Below the pieces are notes generated by a model. The model was not told where the DNA came from, did not search any database, and saw only the letters and a list, made by a program, of their open reading frames with translations. This document shows, piece after piece, positions 23,292 to 35,074 of a DNA stretch of 64,000 nt. Both the position numbers and the translations under genes were made by a program. The first letter of the stretch is position 1, and every line of letters begins with the position of its first letter. The stretch is from Conoideocrella luteorostrata (Eukaryota; Ascomycota; Sordariomycetes; Hypocreales; Clavicipitaceae). The DNA lies in NCBI GenBank assembly GCA_032433595.1, contig JASWJB010000194.1, positions 19,018 to 83,017 on the forward strand. Direction: 5' to 3'.

Positions 23292-25961
23292 TCACATACG
23301 ACTGGCCATGGCTTTCTGTATGCTCGTCCAGTAAGCTTGGGGCCAGACACTGCCGCTTTCAGCTTCGGTGGGCATCCTTTCGCGGCATCTGGTGACAACG
23401 CTCTGGATGATTTTACCAAGCAGATCCTCGTCAATTGGGAGAGCTTTTTCGTTGAACTCTGCGGGGTATAAGAATGGGTCAGTGGCCTGGAGGAGCTCTT
23501 CGCAGGTAGGTCGCTTGAGGTGATTTCTATTTAGGCAACGCCTCATCGTTCGCAATAGTGAAGGAGGTACGGGTGCTCCTCCAACAGCTCGGGAGGGAAA
23601 CTCAATTGCGTGAGACCAGTTGATAATGGCTTGGCATCGGGTCATGTGGTTGGCAATATGACCGAAAGGCGGAACCCCATAGACCATCTGGTAAAGAATA
23701 CAGCCGAGAGACCAAATATCGCTAGGTTTACCCAGCTTCACAAGTTTAGGGAGACCAGGCATGCGTCCTCCGCGAGGGTTGTTGGCATCCATGAGAGACT
23801 CCGGGGACATGTAGTTTGGTGTGCCGATCTGAGTCTCGCGGTGCACATTGACAGTCTCGTCAGTTTGGATGGCATTGGCAATTCCAAAATCGATTAATTT
23901 TAAGCGTCCCTGAACAAGGACAAAGTTGGCGGGTTTCAGGTCGGAGTGAACAACATCAAATTGATGCACCGATTGCAGACACTCCAGCATTTCCTTCCAG
24001 TAGAAGCGCACGAACACCGGATCAAATCTGGCCGACTCTGGGTTTTGCCGAGAAGTAAGGAGTTTGTTCAAGTCGAGCTCACCCATCTCCATGAGCTATG
24101 TAACTTGTTAGTCTACTGCGAGCAAGGAACGCGACCACCATACTCGTATAAAACTTACCAGAGTAAGAACCTGTTTTTCCGAATTCATCTCATGGTCGTA
24201 CAAGTCAACAACGCGGTCGACCCCTTTCAGCTTTGCAAGAAGATCAATTTCGCCTCTGTAGCCTTTGATAGTACCCTCATCAGCGTTTTCAAGGGAAACT
24301 CTCTTCAGCGCAAACATCTTGCCATTTTCAGCGGTGACTCGATAGACTTTAGCGCTGCCGCCCCGACCAAGACACTCGAGCCTTGTGTAACATTTGCCAT
24401 TCACTCGGAGAACATTTCGGCGCTGCTTAGCCTGTGTGGTTGTGGCAGCGCCAGCTGTGGATGTTGCCGCCTCCAAGACAGACATCTTCGGAGGTGGAGG
24501 AGGGGCAGCACGATGCGGTGTTATATTAACGATGGAAGCAAGCGGTTTTCGCTCTGGCGAAGCTGGTTTGGCGCTGTCAATATCAACACTCAATGGTCGA
24601 TTAATGGGCTTTTCTTGGTCCGCTGCGACCTTGAGTGGTCTCTTGAAGGTAATAGGGTACTCGTTCTCCTGATCATGGGTTGACGGTATGTCAATTCGCT
24701 TGGGCAGCATCGCCTCCGGTACAGTAATGTGGTCATCACGCCGAGCTTCAAACTGCACCCCTCGAGAAGAGCGTCCAGAAGAGTTCAAGTCAGGAACTTC
24801 GATGCCGGACGCTTGTCTCCTATGACTGGCAGCCCTGGAAGCACTGCCACTAACAGGGCTACCCGAGTTGAACTGATTGGCTTCGTGATATATCGATGAT
24901 TCCGGTACTTCCTCAGCTACTTGGCGCTCAGCTTCCTGGCCAGGCACCACTTGCTCCCCTTCTGCATTGGCTTCGCCGTCCTCCTCGCTTTGGCGTCGCC
25001 TGCCTCTCCTTGCAGGGCCACTCAGAAAGCTTCCAGACAATTTGCCGCCGCGCTTGATGCGCAATGAACTATGCGGATTCATGTCGTCGGGGCGGCTTCG
25101 GGTGGATGGATATCGTGAACCGCTGCCCTGGCTGCCAGGATTGCGCGCAACACTCTCAGGCGCTTCTGATTGATCATACTCTGCCTCCAGATGAGATCGA
25201 TCTGCCATGGATCGATCAAAATTTGATCGGCCGGACGACGGACCAGACGAACCAATTCGGCTTCTATTGGCAGAGGACCCGGTGATAATGCGTACAACTC
25301 GCTCACCATGTGACGGCGTATTCACCTCCCTCTGCGGTTCAGCTTGCGAGACCGGCTCCTCCTCTGCCGGCTTTTCATGGTGACCCGTCCGGCTAGGTGG
25401 TGGAGCGGAAGCTCGCTGCCCAGCCGACTGAGACGTTGATGTTGAGCGCCTCTTTCCTGGTCCCAATTGGCTCAGGCTATTATGCGGATTACCGCCCAGA
25501 CGTACAACCCGCTTCCTAACGGGGCTCGTCTCTTGATTTTGGCTTGCGTTGGCGGGCTTTGCACCTTTGTCATCGGCCGGTTGCAAACTTCCAGATCGTA
25601 AATGTCGTCGGTCCTGTGACGCAGCGCCGGCATTAAACGAACTGTTTAACGCACTGGTTCGCCTTGTAACAGGAGCCGAAGGAGCCTTCTCCACGGGTTC
25701 AGGAGCATCGTCTTGCAGCAGAGCCTTGGTGAGGGCAGAGAGCTTCATAGGCACAGGAATTTCGTCTTCCGAGCTATCATCGTGATACTGTTGCTGATGT
25801 GGCGATTGGTTGGCTGCTGCAATAACAGCTACATTCGCAACTGGTTGGCTCTCGACCCTGCTAGCCATTTGCCGCGATGGAAGGCCACGCAAAGCCCGGC
25901 GTTGTGAGGTTCTCCGAATAGGACCAACCGCGGCCATTGGTGTGGGTGACGCCGTCGCCAT
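23292..25961 (-). CDS. MPS1: spindle-checkpoint dual-specificity kinase Mps1 (TTK)
   Basis: Two exons: 25961-24159 and 24095-23292, 868 aa. The intron has donor GTAAGT, branch GACTAACAA and acceptor TTACATAG, phase 0. The start is the ATG at 25961; upstream in-frame codons lack an ATG. Residues 1-515 are disordered and Ser/Arg/Pro-rich, as in fungal Mps1. The kinase domain runs from about 525 to 800: GRGGSAKVY (532-540), ALK with Lys553, catalytic HSDLKPAN with Asp653 (the HSD form is normal for Mps1/TTK), LIDFG (668-672), and a TQIGTPNYMSPE activation segment with a DANNPRGGR insert typical of the family. It acts at kinetochores and in spindle-pole duplication. Divergent from PER1. Confidence 0.95.
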
Positions 25962-26851
25962 TGGCAAACGCGTAGTCGATGTATATATGGGGGCTCTACT
26001 CTGTCGTCGCGCGAAACGTCGGGTGTTGAATGGTGAGAGGAAAAGGTAAGATTTTCAGGCAGATTTACGTGTTAGAAGATTTTCATGGCCCTAGTTGCAT
26101 GTGCATCGCGAGCGGGGATTTTTTTTTGGGTTAAAAAAAAAGTTGATGCCGTCGCGCTGGTGTACTTGAATCGTCGAGGGCCAAAGGACGGACGGACGGC
26201 CTGGACTTTGGGATATTTTGGAGGAGCTGCGAAGCGGCCAATGAGAGCGCGACGGGTTGCTGTGGGCAACGCAGCCACTTGGTGGAGACCAGGCACCATG
26301 GGCCGGTGGAAGCGGGAAATGATGGACCAGACACCCATAGCATTGTCGTCTTAAATGAATGAAATGCTAACCACCTAGCGCATGACTCTTTTACGTATTA
26401 TTGCGTGGGACTTTGTTGCTTGGAGATGCCGCGTGATCGAGGTGTCCATACCATGTTGGGCCCGGTCTTCCGCACGTAGACTACCACCAATGCCGACCGA
26501 ACAACAGGGGCTGCTCACCGGATCCCTCATACAAAAACTTACAACATACTCCGTACTTACACTGTACTCCGTACTCCGTAGTTGAACGGACGTACTCCGT
26601 GCGGAGGAACTACGTGCTGCTCTCACTGCCACACGCCGTGCCGCAACCGCCCGCGTAGCTCCAAGCTCCACGGTTCCGCCATGAACTCCCCATGATGCAC
26701 CGCCAGACACTTTCCACCCTGCAATAACCAGCGACGTCCTTCGTGAGTCCTATTTCCTTTCCACGACTCTCCCTTCCCTTTCCTTTCGTCCTCACCCCCT
26801 CCCCCCCCCCTGCACCCGTCCCTCTGTACAATCCCTCTGCATGCTTCCGTA
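25962..26851. promoter_or_regulatory. divergent region MPS1 / PER1
   Basis: 890 bp between divergent starts. It includes A/T runs near 26118-26141 and a cluster of the 9-mer TACTCCGTA (see 26547-26580). The 150 bp before PER1 are strongly CT-rich, including a C-run near 26800. No gene. Confidence 0.55.
26547..26595. promoter_or_regulatory. cluster of TACTCCGTA motifs upstream of PER1
   Basis: Exact copies at 26547-26555, 26565-26573 and 26572-26580 (the last two overlap by two bases), plus a near copy (TACTCCGTG) at 26593-26601. The cluster lies about 270 bp upstream of the PER1 ATG. Function unknown. Confidence 0.7.
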
Positions 26852-28199
26852 ATGGCCTCGCACAGAGGGACGGTCTGGGGCGTCCTTCTCACCCTGAGCC
26901 TCATCTTGGGGCTGTTATGCGCCGCGGCCCAAGCCTCCGCGGGAGATCGGCTGCCCACGTTTCGAGAATGTCTCGAGGTAAGTGTGTTTGCAACGAAGGA
27001 AACACAAGGATTGTCGTCGGCCTCTCCCACCTTCTGTCTGCTTGTCTTTTGAACTAATCTGATTTCCCTGATTCGCAGGTCTGCAAAGCCGAGAACTGTG
27101 GTCCGGGAAAGACACACACCCCAATCCGTACGTTGCACCCCCCCATCCCTCCAGATAGCATGTTCCGCGCAATCGATCAGATGAATATGCATGCGAACCC
27201 GAAATGCGACATGCGAAATTCGAATCTCGAATCACGTATCACGAAATCACGAAATCACGAAATGCTAAATAGTATCTGAGCAGCGCTCCTGCGACGCCTC
27301 CTCCTCTGGAACTGCGCCTCCGAATGCGACTACACCTGCCAGCACATCATCACCACTCAACGCATCGCCTCCGCCCTCCCCGTGGTGCAGTTCCACGGCA
27401 AATGGCCGTTTTACCGCTTCCTCGGCATGCAGGAGCCCTTCAGTGTGCTCTTCTCGCTCGGCAACCTCTACGCCCACTACCGCGGCCTCCGGAAGATCCG
27501 AGCCCACATCCCCCTCGATTACAGCCTGCGGCCGTTCTACGTCGTCCTCGCTCACGTCGGCATCGCCAGCTGGGTCTTCAGCGCCATCTTCCACACACGC
27601 GACTTCCAAGTCACTGAGGAGCTGGACTATTTCGCCGCCGGCGCCAACGTCCTCTACGGGATGTACTACACGGCCATTCGAATTTTCCGACTGGATCGAC
27701 CGAGTCCTCGGCGCAGAAGTGTGCTCCGGGCATGGACGCTGCTGTGCATAGTGCTCTATTTGTGTCATGTGGCGTATATGAAGGGCGTGCGGTGGGACTA
27801 CACGTACAACATGGCTGCAAATATTGTTGCGGGCATAGTGCAAAACATTCTGTGGAGTTGGTTTAGTATCACGAGTTATCAGAAATCGGGGAGTTTGTGG
27901 TCCATCGTGCCGGGTGTGGTGGTGGCGTGGGTGATGGTGGCTATGAGTATGGAGCTGTTCGACTTCCCGCCTTGGCTGGGATGTATCGATGCTCATAGTT
28001 TGTGGCATTTTTTGACCATTGGCCCTACTGTGTTGATGTATAAGTATGTCGGTCTAGATCCCCTCCTCTTTCTCCTCCTCCTCGCCATCAAGTTTTTCCG
28101 TTTTATATGGCTGTCTTTGGTAGCTGACACTGTCATCACAGTTTCTTGCTCAAGGATGCACAAGACGACATTGCCGGAAAGGAAAGGTACAAGTCATAA
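26852..28199 (+). CDS. PER1: GPI-anchor lipid-remodelling protein Per1 (PGAP3)
   Basis: Four exons: 26852-26977, 27079-27127, 27284-28043 and 28142-28199, giving 330 aa. Donors are GTAAGT, GTACGT and GTATGT; acceptors TTCGCAG, GAGCAG and ATCACAG. A signal peptide occupies residues 1-30. The Cys-rich luminal part follows: GDRLPTFRECLEVCKAENC, then LLLWNCASECDYTCQHI. After it come conserved VVQFHGKWPFYRFLGMQEP and about seven membrane spans, with the 'FHTRDF---EELDYF' and 'DAHSLWH' segments that hold the family's hydrolase-type histidines (CREST superfamily). Per1 removes the sn-2 acyl chain from GPI anchors in the ER. Intron 2 contains an ACGAAATC tandem repeat. The last exon is needed to give FLLKDAQDD at the end. 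Confidence 0.94.
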
Positions 28200-29009
28200 G
28201 CGATAGCTGCAGCAAGAGATGGAGGCAAATTGCTCAAGGTAACCGGTGAGTTATCACGCAATAGTGGTTCGGAGCCGGCAACGGCAATAAAGACAGTTAA
28301 TTGTTCACTATAGAATGGCGGACCAGTGAAGTGAAACCAGCATTGCATGTGAGACCGCGTAAATGCATATTGTATTGCAATAGTACAGTCCAACGCGGTC
28401 TATCCAGCATCCAGACTTTAATCACCCATTAATTCATCAAGAGTCCAAGATCGATCATGGGCTTAGCGCTGACCATGGCAATCGTCGAGCGGGCAACGAG
28501 AACAAATAGCACACTGGCATTGCTTACGCGCATCAACTATAGGCATTCCAGGGGAGGCCAGTGACCGTATCGGTACAAAGAGTCGCCACTAAACTCCATG
28601 AACTTATCAAAATATACACACAATCAAGTATCCAACGAAGTTTTCCAGACCAAATTCAGACATCGCGTTCATAAAACAATAAAACTAAAAGCCACAGATC
28701 CTGTATTTCTAATTGGTGTAGATGCCATTCCCAGTATTCTTCAATTCGTAGAATATAGGAAAGGGGTATCGTGCGTATCATCATGCCCATGCTTTCATAT
28801 ATCGAGGCACATACAGACATGATGTCAGTCGTCTTTTCTTTTCTTTTTTTTTTTTTTGGACTTCGCAGTCCATAAATCAGCAGACGAGTCCCTGCCTCGA
28901 TTACACATTATGAGTGTATTGATTCAATTTTTCATTCATGACCAATCACGCAATTGTCAGACTTGAAATGCACCCTTGTTTCGCTGAGTGTGTGTATGTT
29001 TCGAAGGAC
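28200..29009. other. convergent 3' regions of PER1 and the bHLH gene
   Basis: An 810-bp tail-to-tail gap, AT-rich, with a T-run near 28841-28857. No gene recognised. Confidence 0.5.
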
Positions 29010-30448
29010 TCAAGTACTGAGCAGGTCGCGAACCGACAAACCACGACCGTTCAAGCTCGCGTTTGTGCCTCTTCTATCGTTATTCAGCATCAGAAGGGCC
29101 GCTGTGGCCTCTTGGTCAAGATCGGATTGTGGATGCAGCGCAGGACTTGTGAGTGCTGACCCCGACGCACTGCTCTGTGCATAGATGCCATGACGCTGGG
29201 GCCCAAAGGCAGGTGAAGCCCCGGCCGATATGCTGAAGCTATAGTGGCGCTGGTCGGTAGACACGGAAGAGTACGACTGTTGTCGGTGGCGTACATCTTC
29301 CGCCTGCAAACTCGGAGAGATGGACGGCCGTTGAGAGCGGTCCGGCTGCTCGGTAAAGAGAGGTGACGCGGTATCAGAGTCGGACATCTCCACATCTCCG
29401 GCTGGGTCCGCGTGGAATGTGGGATGAAAGTCCCGGATTGAAGGCAAGGAATTATGCGCCGCTTCGTCCCGGCTGTGATCTTCGCCGCGCTGAGCCTGAA
29501 GCTTGGAAACGCAATCCTCGAGGTATCGAACATAGTCGATTGATGCCTACGGGCAGAAAACACAGAGTTAGCAAAGACGAAGTGATTTGCAGTGCGAAAA
29601 GCGCCTCAAGCGTCCCCGTCGGTACGGAATACTCCTAGTGTGATGCGAGATAGTTACGGACAAGGGCAATCAATGACAATGTGGGGACAACGACGATAAG
29701 CATTAAACGTCTGGGGTATAAATGTGTTGAGCCCGATGGGAAAGTTCAAGACGGAGAAGCCACTGACCTGAAGAATAGCGAGCTTGTGCATTTCACCAGT
29801 GCAGGCAGGAATCATGCTCTTGAGGACAGCAAATTCCTCATTCATCTTGCTGCGCCGCCTTCTTTCAATGAGACTGTGAGCCGTTTTCCGGGCAATCTTG
29901 CGTCCGGCGGCGCTGGTGGCGCTGGGTTGCTTCTTCTTTCCTTGGGATCCGCTCGCATCGGCGGCATTGTTGTTGTTGTTGTTGTTCCTGCTAGCTGCCG
30001 TCTTTACCGCACTGGTCGACCCTTTGCTCTGTTGGCCCGTCTTGACCGAATCTTTGGCCGGCCAGGGCTCAGCCGAGTCTTCCTGTGTCCGAGGCTTCAT
30101 TTGGATGATTTTTCTTGATCTGGTAGGAGGAGGGGGGAGAGCAAAGGACGTGCTTTCTTTACCGTTATCTTTGGCGGCGGATGATCGGCGGCGTGATTTG
30201 ACCGTCTCAGCCGCTTGCAACGGATACACGGCTCGTGGGGATGATGAGGCTGTTAGCGTGGGCGGATAAGATGCCGTCTGAGAGGGCGAGGTGTGCTTTG
30301 AATCCGTGGGTGAGATGCGTGACGCATCATGAATTGCAGGCGGCGGAAGCTCAAAGGCAACATGTGTAGACGAGAGGTGCTGGGCGCCGTCCTTGGCCTT
30401 AATGTCGGAGGACGAGCCGGGGGTTGGTGGAAGGCCCGGTCGAGGCAT
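29010..30448 (-). CDS. bHLH transcription factor
   Basis: Two exons: 30448-29768 and 29546-29010, 405 aa. The 221-nt intron has donor GTCAGT and acceptor CCCGTAG and falls exactly before helix 2. Residues 1-180 are Ser/Pro/Thr-rich, with a seven-Asn run (near 155-161) and basic patches. The bHLH covers about 186-245: basic/helix 1 KTAHSLIERRRRSKMNEEF, a short loop, helix 2 ILQASIDYVRYLEDCV. The His-Glu-Arg pattern of the basic region (H..IERRRR) predicts E-box binding (CANNTG). The C-terminal part is Ser/Gln-rich. Resembles the filamentous-fungal HLH factor often named GlcD gamma; targets unknown. The upstream region is long (4.6 kb), which fits a regulator. Confidence 0.9.
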
Positions 30449-30526
30449 TGAGTGATAAGGCGAGTCGCGTGAGCTTCAAGCAGGGCTATGAGCTGCAACT
30501 ACCGAGTACGGTATTGATTGATAGGG

Positions 30527-30590
30527 CCTAGATAGCACCTGGATAGCACCTGGATAGCACTTGAATAACACCTGGATAACACCTGGATAG
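30527..30590. repeat. 11-bp minisatellite, 5.8 units
   Basis: Tandem CCTGGATAGCA units: 30527, 30538, 30549, 30560, 30571 and a partial unit at 30582. Variants are transitions (CCTAGATAGCA, CTTGAATAACA, CCTGGATAACA). It lies about 80 bp upstream of the bHLH start codon. Confidence 0.95.
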
Positions 30591-31577
30591 TCAAGTAACC
30601 CCTGGCATGGAGTGTTACTCTGAGCCGCACAGATCAGGGATGCCGGTCGGACAGGTCCCGAGCAGAGATACGTCTCGTGCTTACGCGGACGGTTTTGGGG
30701 TGCACAAATGCAAGCAGAGGGGCCAACTCAAGTCAACAAGGTAGGTTCTGTCTCTTGCACGAGGAAAACAATGCAAAAGGACGGGGCAACAGTAAAGGGC
30801 GTTGGTTGTGGTGTTGGTTGTGGTGTTGGTTGAGGTGCTGGTATGGTGGTGTCGTGTGATTGATTGATTGACGGTCCAAGCTTCTGACAGTTGAGTCTGT
30901 GCAATTAATTCGTCACCAGATAGCCAAGCAAGTGATCGAGCAGTTATGCAAAACGATTTCTGTATGGGAAGTTCGGAAGCTTCGCCGCAAAATTCCGCTT
31001 TGACTTCTTGCCGAAGCGTGTAAGTGATACAACAAATCCGTAGTTTCGGATGCGGAAACGGAAGGTTATCTTGTCTTTGTGGAGGTCGCTATTCTCGAGT
31101 CAAGGAATGCTTGGTGCGATGTTTCGACTTCGATTGGCGACTTTGAAGTCTCCGATTTCCGATCTTTGGGGTCCGACGTCTCCGCTGGAATTATACCTTC
31201 TCAAGGATACAAATCAGACAGATGGCTCCTGCATGAATCGGTTGGGGGTGATTCGGAGGCCGGGTAATGGGTACATACAAGACATGCACTGTCCCAGACT
31301 ACATGTGTAAAATAAGTGAATGCGAACCAGGCCAAGTCTCACGAGATGGAGCGACTGAGTCGGCCAGGAAGACGGCGAGAATAAGTGACGCAGTACGGCA
31401 CACTATAGACCCCGTGCTGAGCCCGCAAACCTGATGCAGAACGGGACGAAGACTGGAGCAAGGTCGGTCCAAGTATAGATATGAGAGGCAATAATGGATG
31501 AAATAAGTTGTAAGGAAGGAGAGGATAGCAGGCACGGAATAAGAAGGAGAAAGCAATGCAAGAGTCTAGTTTGGAAG

Positions 31578-31605
31578 CACACACACACACGCATGCACAC
31601 ACACA
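31578..31605. repeat. interrupted CA microsatellite
   Basis: CACACACACACAC, then GCATG, then CACACACACA. Confidence 0.9.
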
Positions 31606-34600
31606 TGGGCTCATCCAATACGTCTATCGGCCTCCCCATGAGCCTCCCCCGGAGCCTCCCCCGGAAAAGGGACTCGTCGAGAACACTTACAAACCAGTCG
31701 ACTTGCTAGCTATTGAAAGTAGACGTAGTAAGACACAGGAAAGGGCCCATCTTGTCCCCCGTTTTCTTCGATGCCCGGCGACACCAGGCCCGCCACCCCG
31801 TGGGCATGTCCGGGAGGCCACGAACCAGCCAAAGTCCCAAAAATGCCCGCGTTATGGAGCAGACCACTTTAGATGATGGCAAGCGCCGTCACCAAGTGTT
31901 CGCAGTTCTCCCACGAGGGCGAGCCATGGCCGCCCACGGGGGATCTTCCACGATGGCCATTGACCAAGCATCATCGAGAAAATGGTCGCGTGCTCGCCGA
32001 GCTTGGAAATGTGAGCCAGCCAATCAGAGGGCTGCAATGGGCCATGTGTTTTCCAAATCAGTTGAGAAAGGCGAGACGGCCTGGGTGGATTTGGCTTGGC
32101 TGCTTGGCAAAGTCGAGCGGGCGGCGTGGCTTGGGCTGGGACTAGGTTTGGAGAGGGCAGGGGTCCCGGCGCCGGTGCAGTCGCAGATTGCGCTTTGCAG
32201 ATTGGAACAAGTCAAGACTTACCTCGTCGGCAATGTCTGTTTGATGATTAGAGGCGCCTGGATGCTCGTGGCCGGTTGATGCGGCTCACGCTACCTTGGT
32301 CGAATGCCACGGTAGTGCAGAGAGCATGGAATGGCAAGCTGGCCAACCACTGCGCGCTCAATGTCGTGTGAGGTCTTGTCCAGCGAGCACGTGCTCATCA
32401 GGAGCAGCACCAAAGGTCTGCTTTCCCAACGACCAATGCGGCCGTTTTCGATCGGTACGTACGGTTCCGAAACTACATATCATTTCGCCCCCGAGATCCG
32501 GCATGCTATACAGCATGCGATCAGCCTGTCCTAGGTGATTTCCCTCCTCTCCCCCAAAAGCCTACTACGCTCGCCGTGTCTGGCTGGGAAAGGTGGCGAT
32601 TGTGTCTGTACGAATGGGCGCCACGGTTTCACCTGCCCGGGCATGAGATCGGATCTCGGTGGAGTAAACTTTATCACGCTGCGAATATGTTTATTGTGCA
32701 AGGTCCAAAGCCAAGATATTGTTAGTGGAGCACCTTACTTGCAAGGGTAGCCTTGGACATCTGGCTGTGTGCATAAGACCAACAATTATAACGCAGCCAT
32801 CACGACTGTCTATTCCATCGTCTGCTTCGTACAGGTTCCTTCTATCCAGAAGAAGCATAATATAGAAGAGATTGCTAGGAAAGCAATCGGTTCATCCAGC
32901 CCGAACCAAGCTGACCAGCTAAGACTTGGAGAGACGTGTGTCCGACTCACATGTGCACCTCAAAACTGCAATATACCACCTCCATTCTGCCTCAAGAATC
33001 TTATGTGAAACGCACTCACGAGCTGAACCAGAGCCATTATCTTCTTCGGTGCTCAAATTGCCTTTATCGGACGGCTTATCACCGCTGTACGGGTATGGCT
33101 GCTCGGATTTGTACTCCGCTCGGTCACCTGGAGTTCCGTATTAAGTAAAACAGACATCAGTATCAAGATCATCATGGTATGAGGAACGTGCACCACCACT
33201 ATGAACCTTTATTTTTTCTTGGACTTGGTGCCTCAATTTTCCAGAAGCAACTGTAGACGTGTAATAGCAACGGAAGAACTTGGCCATCTTCCGTCATTGC
33301 TTTCTAGAGCAGGTAAATTCTGCGTGTGGTCATTCAAGATATCCCGGGCATTAACCATACACAAGCTAAACCTGGTCGAGCTAAATATTTATTAAACACG
33401 CCCTTGTGTTAGTTTTGTGAATGCCTCGGTAGCCATCACGCTGTATTCTTTCTAGCCTGTATAGTGCGTCGCCATTTGCGTTGCGGCTTCGCTTCCGATG
33501 CTGATGCCACTCCCTGTAAGTCGCGCAGCTGCGATCAGTGATGTCTCATGATTCAACTCAGTTACAAGTCGCTATTAAAAGGTATTTACAAGGCTAGAAT
33601 GGGGTTTTCGTTCATTGGGTCACAAGCCAGACGGTCCTCGAGTGTTTAGGATAAAGGACCGCTCAATCTCTCATAATAATAACCAATAACCATATTTATC
33701 GCTATTACCTCTCCACGGCAGATAATCTCGCGCATCTGTGGCTGATTGGTGATTGATTCGTTCTGGTTCCCAGAGTAGCGCGATTGTAAAGCGAAGGTAA
33801 GGAGACGCGATTGAACCATCAATGCTATCCCAGATAACTTGGAATGGAAGAATAGTTGTCACGGCAGAAAGCGGTGCTGAATATATGCTTAGAACCACTC
33901 GTAGCATCAGTACTCTAGGACTGGCATAGTCCAATGCCGGACGAGAATCGCTGGAACTGAACCGATGGTTGCGATGCTCTCAAAAGACCATGTCAGAGGC
34001 CGCGAAGAGGACCAGTTCTAGAGATTGGGGTCCCCTGCTAGGTTATCAAGGCGTCGCTTGCACCTCAACAGTGATAATCAGTTCTTGGCCATAGCAATAG
34101 ACCAACCACGAAGGTGAGTTTGTTAGTTGCCGCTCGACTATGAACCAGCTCGTGCCAGAGCATCGCCACTTTTACCGCGAGCAACTTCCATGTAAGTCAA
34201 CAATACCGGCCGCGGACTGACTAGTATAACTCGCCCAACGTCCTAGGGCTTTGATGACAGAAACTCGTCACTAGCACTAGATGGGAGAGCGATGTCTTTA
34301 GGGTGTGATAAGAATACTGTTGCCTTAGATAAAGCCCTTGCAAGGGTTGAATAGGGAACTCTACATATCCGCAAATGCAATAACGTTGCCAACTATAGAT
34401 AGTGCTATTGTGGCGTCTAATTCCCTATGGACATGCATGAGTCATCTCCACGTTTACGTACTGATCCTCAACCCATAACTCTGTCCCTACGTGTCGTAAC
34501 GTCTTTACTAGATGTTCCCGCAATATCCCGGCCACTGCGTATATTGAGACCAGCCTTTTTGCTTGTGCCACAGTGCTGTCTTTTTGGTCAATTGCGCTTT

Positions 34601-35074
34601 TTTCAACTGCTGCTTTGCCGTACACATCGCTGACCCTGCCTGCCAGCCGACTTTGTATTATTGATCATCAACAGCAAATATGAGCTCATATAAGGGTCAT
34701 AACTGAACATGAAAAGTGGCCACTTCCTACACCGCCATTTTTTGTATGACAACGAGCTTGGAAGCAATCTAGATCTCTGGCTTTGTTTCTTCCCATGCTC
34801 GTAGGCGGCGTTCGTCCAACCAGAATAACTTATGCCTCTGAGGCAAACGAGCGGTATTTTTTTGTCTTTGTGTGCAGTACTTGTCTCTAACAAACCGCCG
34901 CAGGTTTGCAGCTCTTGTCCTCTCGTCCTCTCGTCCTCTCGCCAGTCAATGCTCCCACGTCGAACATGTACTTGTTGCCGGCGGTCTCAAGTCCGGAATT
35001 AATGAGACTTTGCCCCAGCAGTAGCCGGAGCCGTAGCCGTGTCGCGCGAAAATGCGCATTGCTGTTCGGAATGC

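Larger units (their letters stand above)
30449..35074. other. 4.6-kb gene-sparse region
   Basis: No gene could be supported. It holds an 11-bp minisatellite (30527-30590), GT-rich repeats near 30797-30850, a CA microsatellite (31578-31605) and a short GAGCCTCCCCCG duplication near 31640-31665. Longer frames (31713-32279 +, 31050-31310 +, 33671-33934 -) have no recognisable product and non-ATG or random-looking starts. The part nearest 30448 should be the bHLH promoter. Confidence 0.5.

Noticed and set aside
23246..23434. Alternative spliced C-terminus of MPS1 using GTATGTGAG near 23300
   Set aside because: The implied intron would be about 21 nt, too short for any known fungal spliceosomal intron.
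31713..32279. 188-codon frame in the gene-sparse region
   Set aside because: It has a non-ATG start and no recognisable domain; no supporting splice sites.
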